From an uncultured Actinomycetes bacterium (lineage in GTDB: Bacteria; Actinomycetota; Acidimicrobiia; Acidimicrobiales; Microtrichaceae), in NCBI GenBank assembly GCA_903953195.1, contig CAJBIS010000232.1, forward strand, positions 1 to 9,764: a DNA stretch of 9,764 nucleotides, given 5' to 3'. Every line of letters starts with the position of its first letter. Positions within the stretch are counted from its first letter, which is position 1. The notes beneath the pieces are model-generated. The model ran no database searches and was not told the DNA's origin. It saw nothing but the letters and a program-made list of their open reading frames with translations. Made by a program: the position numbers and the translations under genes. Shown here piece by piece: positions 4,823 to 9,764 of the stretch.

Positions 4823-6175
4823 ATGCATCAGAACCCGTCCTCTCCGCAGTACCCCAACGATCAGACGACGCCGATGCCGCGCCCGTCGATGCCCTCGGCT
4901 CCTCCGACGGCCCCGACGATGCAGCCGCCGTCCGTGCCGGCAGCTCCGGCCTGGGTGAGCCCGCCGGGCCCCGTCCCGGCGCCCGTGACCTCGCCGGGCG
5001 CAGGTGTGCCGCCGGCACCGCCCGCCGGTCCGCCGCTCGGGTACGGAGCGGCACCGACGCCGGCACCGGGCGGATCGAACCGATCCGGTGCGCCGAAGCA
5101 GAAGGGCGGCGCCATCAAGGCAGCGCTCGTCGGCGGACTCGTCGGTGCGATCGTGGCCGGCGGCCTGACCACGGCGGCGCTGTGGAACCAGGGGAGCGGC
5201 GAGACGGTGGCGACGAGCGTCAACGCACCGTCCCGTCCGAGCAACACCGTGGGCGGGCAGTCGCTCGACATCCGGACGCTCCTCGACAAGGTCGGCCCCT
5301 CGGTGGTGTCGATCCACACGGGGACGAGTCAGGGTGAGGCGGCCGGCTCGGGCGTGGTGATCTCGGCCGACGGCGTCGTCCTGACGAACGCCCACGTGAT
5401 CGAGGACGCCGACACGATCGAGGTGGACTTCTCCGACGGTCGGACCGGCGAGGCCCGACTCCTCGGCAAGGTCGTCGACAACGACGTCGCAGTGATCAAG
5501 GTCGAGGGCCTCACGGCACCGGTCACGCCCGCCGAACTGGGTGCCTCCGCCGACCTGCAGGTGGGCGACACCGTCGTGGCCATCGGCAACGCGCTCAACC
5601 TCGGCGACGAACCGAGCGTCACGACCGGCATCGTCTCGGCCACGGGTCGGACCATCCAGGCGCCGTCCGGTGCATCGCTCGACGATCTCATCCAGACCGA
5701 TGCCGCGATCAACCCGGGCAACAGTGGCGGCCCGCTGGTCAACTCCCAGGGCCAGGTCGTCGGCATCAACACGGCCATCCTCTCCGACGCCCAGAACATC
5801 GGCTTCGCGCTGTCGATCGACTCGATCCGCGGGCTCGTCGACGACCTGCAGTCCGGTCGTCCGGCGACGAACGCCAAGCCCCTCCTCGGCGTCGAGTCGG
5901 TCGACGTCTCGGCGATCAGCCCCGAACTCGCGAACCGGTACGGCATCACCGCCACCGCCGGCGCCTTCGTGCAGAAGGTGTCGTCGGGGAGCGGCGCCGA
6001 GTCCGCCGGCGTCGAGGTGGGTGACGTGATCGTCGCCGTCGACGGCAAGCGGATCCGCTCGGCCGCCGATGTCGGTCAGGTCGTGCGCTCGAAGCAGCCC
6101 GGCGATCAGCTCGAGCTGACCTGGGAGCGCCAGGGCCAGGAGCAGAGCGGCACCGCCACGCTGGGCAGTCGCTGA
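4823..6175 (+). CDS. HtrA/DegP-like membrane-anchored serine protease with PDZ domain (S1C family)
   Basis: A 450-residue protein in four parts: a proline-rich N-terminal tail (1-96, about 30 Pro), one transmembrane segment (about 100-121, rich in Ala, Gly, Val and Leu), a trypsin-like protease domain (about 140-345) and a PDZ domain (about 352-447). The catalytic triad is complete: H191 in TNAHVI, D221 in DNDVAVI and S301 in GNSGGPL. HtrA proteases degrade or refold damaged exported proteins; the topology places the protease outside the membrane and the tail in the cytoplasm, as in mycobacterial HtrA/PepD. The PDZ domain probably senses substrate C-termini. A GTG at 4805 would add six residues but would lie inside the proposed promoter, so ATG 4823 is chosen. 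A small gene follows after 22 bp. The specific HtrA subgroup is not assigned. Confidence 0.95.
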   Translation: MHQNPSSPQYPNDQTTPMPRPSMPSAPPTAPTMQPPSVPAAPAWVSPPGPVPAPVTSPGAGVPPAPPAGPPLGYGAAPTPAPGGSNRSGAPKQKGGAIKAALVGGLVGAIVAGGLTTAALWNQGSGETVATSVNAPSRPSNTVGGQSLDIRTLLDKVGPSVVSIHTGTSQGEAAGSGVVISADGVVLTNAHVIEDADTIEVDFSDGRTGEARLLGKVVDNDVAVIKVEGLTAPVTPAELGASADLQVGDTVVAIGNALNLGDEPSVTTGIVSATGRTIQAPSGASLDDLIQTDAAINPGNSGGPLVNSQGQVVGINTAILSDAQNIGFALSIDSIRGLVDDLQSGRPATNAKPLLGVESVDVSAISPELANRYGITATAGAFVQKVSSGSGAESAGVEVGDVIVAVDGKRIRSAADVGQVVRSKQPGDQLELTWERQGQEQSGTATLGSR

Positions 6176-6183
6176 ACGCCCGC

Positions 6184-6189
6184 TAGGGT
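6184..6189 (+). promoter_or_regulatory. Candidate -10 element for the small-protein gene
   Basis: TAGGGT fits TAnnnT and ends 8 nt before ATG 6198; no Shine-Dalgarno sequence is present. A matching -35 is not evident. The gene may also be read through from the protease gene 22 bp upstream. Confidence 0.35.
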
Positions 6190-6197
6190 GTCGGTCC

Positions 6198-6482
6198 ATG
6201 TCAGATCAGTCGAACGCCCTGGATGAGCCACCGGCACCGCCGGTGTCCCACAGCACCATCGTCTACCTCGGTCCGGTCGCCCCGCACTGGGAGATCCGCT
6301 GCACCTGGGGTGACGAGCAGGTGGTCGACGAGTTCCGGACACGGGTCAACGCCCGGCTGCTCCTGCTGCCGCGCCACGATCCGCAGTTCAAGCGGAACAA
6401 GGAGCGCGTCAACCGGGACGCCGAGCGCGAGTTGATTCAGCTCACCTGGGACCTGGGCGACGAGGACGAGGAACAGTCCTGA
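6198..6482 (+). CDS. Small acidic protein of unknown function
   Basis: I do not recognise this 94-residue protein. It has no signal peptide, membrane segment, cysteine motif or known catalytic pattern; its single Cys is in EIRCTWGDEQ. An N-terminal low-complexity part (1-17, Pro- and Asp-rich) is followed by a compact region with STIVYLGPVAPHWEIRCTW that looks like a pair of beta strands. Next comes a charged stretch RHDPQFKRNKERVNRDAEREL of likely helix, and then a very acidic end (DLGDEDEEQS). Codon use matches the neighbours, the start has a TAnnnT element and a strong hairpin follows the stop, which together argue that the gene is real. Position between the protease and ppk does not reveal its job. 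Confidence 0.72.
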   Translation: MSDQSNALDEPPAPPVSHSTIVYLGPVAPHWEIRCTWGDEQVVDEFRTRVNARLLLLPRHDPQFKRNKERVNRDAERELIQLTWDLGDEDEEQS

Positions 6483-6506
6483 CGGACGGTCGCAACCGAT
6501 CCGAGC

Positions 6507-6556
6507 GAACGACGTGCTGAGGCCGCCACGAGCGATCGTGGCGGCCTCGGTCGTTC
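6507..6556 (+). terminator. Strong hairpin terminator after the small-protein gene
   Basis: Thirteen perfect pairs join 6519-6531 (GAGGCCGCCACGA) to 6536-6548 around a GCGA loop, which is a GNRA tetraloop. Below a small internal loop, GAACGA (6507-6512) pairs with TCGTTC (6551-6556). No T-run follows. It begins 24 nt after the stop at 6482 and ends 27 nt before the ppk start, overlapping where the ppk -35 should be. Confidence 0.75.
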
Positions 6557-6570
6557 CCGGCGTCGACCGA

Positions 6571-6576
6571 TAGCCT
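6571..6576 (+). promoter_or_regulatory. Candidate -10 element for a leaderless ppk transcript
   Basis: TAGCCT fits TAnnnT and ends 7 nt before ATG 6584; no Shine-Dalgarno site is present. The -35 position (about 6548-6553) falls in the 3' arm of the terminator hairpin and matches consensus poorly. Confidence 0.4.
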
Positions 6577-6583
6577 CCCCGGT

Positions 6584-8659
6584 ATGGGATCTGGCTCAGG
6601 AGACGATGACCGCCGCTACCTGAACCGCGAGCTGTCGTGGCTCGACTTCAACGCCCGGGTGCTGGCCCTGGCCGAGGACCCCGAGACGCCGCTGCTCGAG
6701 CGCGTGAAGTTCGTGGCGATCTTCAGCCAGAACCTCGACGAGTTCTTTCAGGTGCGCGTCGCCGGCCTGAAGGACCAGGTGGCGGCCGGTGTGAAGGGCC
6801 GCAGTCCCGACGGTCGTTCCGCGACCGAACAGCTCGACGTCGTGCAGACGCGAGCGGGTGAGCTGTCGGCACGAGCGGACGACCTGTTCCTCAACGAGCT
6901 GTGCCCCTCACTCGCCGACCACGGCATCGTGTACTCGACCTGGGCCCAGCTCGACGACGACGACCGCGACTGGCTGCGCGAGGAGTTCGAGCGCCGGATC
7001 TTCCCGGTGCTCACGCCGCTCGCCGTCGACCCCGGCCACCCGTTCCCGTACATCTCGTCGCTGTCGCTGAACCTCGGTGTGATCGTGCGCGACCCGTCGA
7101 CTGACGAGCGCCGCTTCGCCCGCGTCAAGGTGCCGCCGCTGCTGCCGCGTTTCGTGGTCATGCCCGACGGCGAGCGGTTCGTGCCGCTCGAACAGGTCAT
7201 CGCCGCCCATCTGGACGGACTGTTCCCCGGCATGGAGGTCATCGACCACGTCGCGTTCCGGGTCACCCGGAACGCCGACCTGACCGTCGAGGAGGAGGAG
7301 GCCGACGACCTGTTGGCCGCCATCGAGGTGGAGCTCCGCCGTCGCCGGTTCGGCAAGGCGGTGCGTCTCGAGGTCGAGGACGACATCTCGGCCGAGGCCC
7401 TCGAGCTCATCCGCGACGAACTCGAACTCGAGGACACCGATGTCGTGGCCCATGCCGGTCCGGTGGGGCTGAGCGGACTGTTCTCGGTGGCCGAGATGGA
7501 TCGCCCGGAGCTGCAGTACCCGGTGTACGCACCGGTCACCCAGCGCCGGCTCATGGTCGATGAGGACGGCGAGCAGCGCGACCTGTTCGCTGCCATCGCC
7601 GAGGCCGACCTGCTCGTCCATCACCCCTACGAGAGCTTCCGTACCTCGGTCGAGGAGTTCATCCGCCAGGCGTCGAACGACCCGGGCGTCCTCACGATCA
7701 AGCTCACGCTGTACCGCACCTCGGGTGACAGCCCGATCGTGGCGTCGCTGATCCGTGCCGCCGAACAGGGCAAGCAGGTGGTGGCACTCGTCGAACTCAA
7801 GGCCCGTTTCGACGAGGAGCGCAACATCGAGTGGGCCCGCCGGCTCGAGCAGGCCGGCGTGCACGTCGTCTACGGACTCGTCGGTCTCAAGACGCACACC
7901 AAGACGTGTCTGGTGGTGCGCGAGGAGGGCGGCAACGTCGTGCGCTACTGCCACATCGGCACCGGCAACTACAACCCGAAGACCGCCCGCCTGTACGAGG
8001 ACTTCGGTCTGCTCACCGCCGACCCGGACATCGGATCCGACCTGACGCAGTTGTTCAACTACCTGACCGGATACGCCCGCAACGTCGAGTACCGGAAGCT
8101 GCTCATGGCGCCGCACGCGCTCCGACCGGGGCTGGTCGAGCTCATCCGCAACGAGCGCCGGGCGGCGCCGGGAACGGGCCACATCATCATGAAGATGAAC
8201 AGCCTGGTGGACCCCGACATGATCGACGAGCTGTACGCCGCGTCCGCCGACGGAGTCCGCATCGAGCTGATCATCCGGGGCATCTGCTGCCTGCGCCCGC
8301 AGGTGCCGGGACTCTCCGACAACATCACGGTGCGGAGCCTGCTCGGTCGGTACCTGGAGCACTCCCGCGTGTACCGGTTCGCCAACGCCCGCGGCCCGGG
8401 AGCGGAGACGCACTACATCGGCTCGGCCGACCTGATGCCCCGCAACCTCGACCGGCGTGTCGAGGCAGTCGCTCCGGTCGAGGACCCGGAGCTGCGGGCC
8501 CGCCTCGATGAGGTCCTCGCCGTCGAACTCGCCGACGACACGCTCGCCTGGCAGCAGGTCGACGATCGTTGGGAGTGGGTCGATCGCCGACGCACCGTCG
8601 AGACGCACGTCGAACTGCAGGAGCAGGCGGCGAAGCGGGCGACGGTCGAACTCCGCTAG
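6584..8659 (+). CDS. ppk1: Polyphosphate kinase (PPK1)
   Basis: A 691-residue enzyme of normal PPK1 length that reversibly transfers the gamma-phosphate of ATP to polyphosphate chains. The N-domain opens with YLNRELSWLDFN (12-23) and SQNLDEFF, where N50 is the equivalent of the ATP-contacting Asn45 of E. coli. The two catalytic-domain histidines are present with the family spacing: H438 in KTHTK (autophosphorylated, equivalent to E. coli His435) and H457 in YCHIGTGNYNPKTARLYED (equivalent to His454). The C-terminal part carries IIRGICCLRP and HYIGSADLMPRNLDRR. A NUDIX gene follows after 4 bp, as ppk and mutT1 are neighbours in M. tuberculosis, and pstS lies further on, so this is a phosphate-metabolism cluster. 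It probably has its own leaderless promoter behind the upstream terminator. Sure. Confidence 0.97.
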   Translation: MGSGSGDDDRRYLNRELSWLDFNARVLALAEDPETPLLERVKFVAIFSQNLDEFFQVRVAGLKDQVAAGVKGRSPDGRSATEQLDVVQTRAGELSARADDLFLNELCPSLADHGIVYSTWAQLDDDDRDWLREEFERRIFPVLTPLAVDPGHPFPYISSLSLNLGVIVRDPSTDERRFARVKVPPLLPRFVVMPDGERFVPLEQVIAAHLDGLFPGMEVIDHVAFRVTRNADLTVEEEEADDLLAAIEVELRRRRFGKAVRLEVEDDISAEALELIRDELELEDTDVVAHAGPVGLSGLFSVAEMDRPELQYPVYAPVTQRRLMVDEDGEQRDLFAAIAEADLLVHHPYESFRTSVEEFIRQASNDPGVLTIKLTLYRTSGDSPIVASLIRAAEQGKQVVALVELKARFDEERNIEWARRLEQAGVHVVYGLVGLKTHTKTCLVVREEGGNVVRYCHIGTGNYNPKTARLYEDFGLLTADPDIGSDLTQLFNYLTGYARNVEYRKLLMAPHALRPGLVELIRNERRAAPGTGHIIMKMNSLVDPDMIDELYAASADGVRIELIIRGICCLRPQVPGLSDNITVRSLLGRYLEHSRVYRFANARGPGAETHYIGSADLMPRNLDRRVEAVAPVEDPELRARLDEVLAVELADDTLAWQQVDDRWEWVDRRRTVETHVELQEQAAKRATVELR

Positions 8660-8663
8660 CCCG

Positions 8664-9107
8664 TTGCCGGACGAACTTCCCGTCGTGCGGGCCGCCGGAG
8701 GCGTCGTCTGGCGGCGCAGTGCAGACGGAGCAATCGAGGTCGTGGTCGTGCATCGACCCCGGTACGACGACTGGAGCCTGCCCAAGGGCAAACAGGAGCG
8801 TGGCGAGCGGCGACGTGACACCGCGCTGCGGGAGGTCGAGGAGGAGACCGGGCTGCGCTGCGTGCGGGGTCCCAAGCTCGGGCGTCCGGTCGAGTACGAG
8901 GTGGCACTCCCGGACGGACGCAGGTACCTCAAGCGGGTCACCTGGTGGGCCATGACGGTGGCTGAGGACCTCGGATTCACCCCCAACGACGAGGTCGACC
9001 TGGTTCGATGGGTGCCGCTCGGGTCCCTCGTCGACGTCCTGACCCACGAGGTCGAGCACGACCTCGTTCACCTGCTGGCCACCTCAGGAGCGTGGTCGAG
9101 CCCCTGA
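8664..9107 (+). CDS. NUDIX hydrolase, MutT1 N-domain-like
   Basis: A protein of about 147 residues whose complete NUDIX box lies at residues 42-64 (G42, E48, then REVEEETGL at 56-64), the Mg-binding site for cleaving nucleoside diphosphate-X bonds. The flanks VVHRPRYDDWSLPKGK and FTPNDEVDLVRWVPL closely recall the N-terminal domain of mycobacterial MutT1, which acts on 8-oxo-dGTP and diadenosine polyphosphates. The MutT1 histidine-phosphatase domain is absent: the frame ends in TGA 9105-9107. Substrate is therefore open; oxidised nucleotides or diadenosine polyphosphates are the likely choices. The start is uncertain: TTG 8664 is 4 bp after the ppk stop, and GTG 8685 is an alternative giving 140 residues. 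No independent promoter is visible, so it is probably translated from the ppk message. Confidence 0.9.
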   Translation: MPDELPVVRAAGGVVWRRSADGAIEVVVVHRPRYDDWSLPKGKQERGERRRDTALREVEEETGLRCVRGPKLGRPVEYEVALPDGRRYLKRVTWWAMTVAEDLGFTPNDEVDLVRWVPLGSLVDVLTHEVEHDLVHLLATSGAWSSP

Positions 9108-9108
9108 A

Positions 9109-9126
9109 TTCCGGGACTCACCGGAA
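9109..9126 (+). terminator. Short inverted repeat after the NUDIX gene, weak terminator candidate
   Basis: TTCCGG (9109-9114) and CCGGAA (9121-9126) are perfect arms around GACTCA, immediately after the stop codon. The stem is only 6 bp and no T-run follows, so termination is a guess from its position. Confidence 0.3.
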
Positions 9127-9132
9127 CTGAAT

Positions 9133-9160
9133 CGGATCGTTCGCGGATCGTTCACCCACG
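9133..9160 (+). promoter_or_regulatory. Candidate PHO box upstream of pstS
   Basis: CGGATCGTTC occurs at 9133-9142 and again at 9144-9153, an exact 11-bp period. In register the units are GTTCGCGGATC (9139-9149) and GTTCACCCACG (9150-9160). Actinobacterial PhoP-type regulators (PhoP of Streptomyces, RegX3 of mycobacteria) bind 11-nt direct repeats beginning GTTCACC; the second unit matches exactly and the first only at GTTC. The position, about 40 bp before the proposed -10 of pstS, and the identity of the gene support phosphate-starvation control. Confidence 0.7.
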
Positions 9161-9198
9161 CGACACCTGTTCGATGCCGTCCGTCCATGGGTGTTCCT

Positions 9199-9204
9199 TA
9201 GGTT
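9199..9204 (+). promoter_or_regulatory. Candidate -10 element of pstS
   Basis: TAGGTT fits TAnnnT. The -35 position (about 9176-9181) matches consensus poorly, as is usual for promoters that need an activator bound just upstream. A start near 9211 would give a leader of about 40 nt that opens with the small hairpin GGGGG (9211-9215) / CCCCC (9223-9227). Confidence 0.45.
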
Positions 9205-9238
9205 GCGCGTGGGGGTGAGAGGCCCCCGACATCACTCC

Positions 9239-9244
9239 GGAGGA
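9239..9244 (+). promoter_or_regulatory. Shine-Dalgarno site of pstS, deciding the start
   Basis: GGAGGA ends 6 nt before ATG 9251. The in-frame ATG at 9245 directly abuts it and is too close, so 9251 is taken as the start. Confidence 0.8.
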
Positions 9245-9250
9245 ATGTTC

Positions 9251-9764
9251 ATGTCACGTCGTCGTCCCCTGGCCGGGTTGCTGGCCGTCGTCGCCGCCGT
9301 CGCGTTCATCGCGACCGCCTGCGGTGGAGACTCGAAGTCGTCGTCGGATTCGACGACGACCACCACCGCAGCTGGTGGCGGTGCCGTCGCCGGCGCCCCG
9401 ACCGCCGAGCAGATCAAGGCGCTCACGGCGAAGATCGCCGGTGGTGGAGCGAGCTTCCCCGACGCCTTCTACCAGGCTGTGAACACCGACTTCAACGGCG
9501 AGGCCGGGCAGGAACTGGTCACCTATGCCAAGAGCGGATCGTCGGACGGGCGCAAGCAGCTCGGCCAGCAGACCGTGACCTTCGCCGGCTCCGACTCGAC
9601 GGCGAAGCCCGACGAGACCTTTGCCGGTGGTGAGATCCTGTACTTCCCGACCGTCGCCGCGCCGATCACCGTGGCCTACAACCTGCAGGGGTTCAGCGGG
9701 AAGATCCAGCTCAGCGCCGACACGCTCGCCGGCATCTTCGAGGCCAAGATCACCAACTGGAACG
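9251..9764 (+). CDS. pstS: PstS phosphate-binding lipoprotein (3' end outside window)
   Basis: The frame is open from ATG 9251 to the window end, giving 171 residues. A lipoprotein signal peptide is clear: basic MSRRR, a hydrophobic core, and a lipobox ending ATAC with the lipidated Cys at position 24. A Ser/Thr/Gly-rich linker follows (about 27-47), as in many actinobacterial lipoproteins. The mature part has family hallmarks: GGGASFPDAFY, SGSSDGRKQLGQQTVTFAGSD, ILYFPTVAAPITVAYNL and LAGIFEAKITNWN, which correspond to the phosphate-binding loops of PstS. The protein captures phosphate outside the membrane for the PstABC transporter, whose genes are expected downstream beyond the window. The leader carries a PHO-box-like repeat, pointing to induction by phosphate starvation. 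Close relatives bind other anions, but the phosphate context makes PstS the best call. Confidence 0.93.
   Translation, partial: MSRRRPLAGLLAVVAAVAFIATACGGDSKSSSDSTTTTTAAGGGAVAGAPTAEQIKALTAKIAGGGASFPDAFYQAVNTDFNGEAGQELVTYAKSGSSDGRKQLGQQTVTFAGSDSTAKPDETFAGGEILYFPTVAAPITVAYNLQGFSGKIQLSADTLAGIFEAKITNWN

Noticed and set aside
4775..6199. 474-codon open frame on the minus strand across the protease gene
   Set aside because: A mirror of the protease coding frame, rich in Arg, Asp, Gly and His, with no motif and no start signals.
6908..8986. 692-codon open frame on the minus strand across ppk and the NUDIX gene
   Set aside because: It is antisense to two genes with complete family motifs. Its composition (Val, Asp, Arg, His, Gly) is what the reverse of GC-rich codons gives, and no domain is recognisable.

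Overview
The window is GC-rich bacterial DNA. Two WhiB-family genes, a protein set typical of Actinomycetota, several apparently leaderless starts and codons strongly biased to G or C in the third position point to an actinobacterium. The single-domain WhiB proteins and the gene neighbourhoods suggest the Acidimicrobiia branch (Ilumatobacter-like), but that placement is inference. I see no insertion sequence, phage, CRISPR or RNA gene. This is an ordinary chromosomal segment with nine genes, two of them cut by the window edges, and I found no convincing new multi-gene system.

Left part (1-2999): the C-terminal part of a MoxR/magnesium-chelatase-like AAA+ ATPase, followed 30 bp later by a 667-residue protein with a C-terminal von Willebrand A domain. 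The two probably form one chaperone-like complex; the pair resembles mycobacterial Rv0958-Rv0959. A 316-bp gap follows. It holds a hairpin, a candidate promoter, a palindrome and two sets of 15-bp-spaced direct repeats, and leads into a WhiB2-like gene (3316-3615).

Middle part (3616-6482): on the minus strand, a second whiB gene (4531 down to 4274) is followed by a 5-formyltetrahydrofolate cyclo-ligase gene (4236 down to 3628). A 14-bp perfect inverted repeat sits in their junction. The cyclo-ligase converges on the first whiB gene. A 291-bp divergent spacer with two related dyads separates the second whiB from a membrane-anchored HtrA-type serine protease with a PDZ domain (4823-6175). A short acidic protein of unknown function (6198-6482) comes next and ends at a strong hairpin.

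Right part (6507-9764): a phosphate block. Polyphosphate kinase (6584-8659) starts just after the hairpin from its own leaderless-type promoter. A NUDIX hydrolase resembling the N-terminal domain of MutT1 follows after 4 bp. Then comes pstS, the phosphate-binding lipoprotein, cut by the window end. The pstS leader carries an 11-bp-period direct repeat with a GTTCACC unit, as expected of an actinobacterial PHO box, so this block probably joins phosphate uptake with polyphosphate storage.

A recurring feature is a TAnnnT-like -10 element 6-8 nt before the ATG of the VWA, protease, small-protein and ppk genes. Genes inside operons, and the whiB2-like and pstS genes, do not follow this pattern; the last two have clear Shine-Dalgarno sites.
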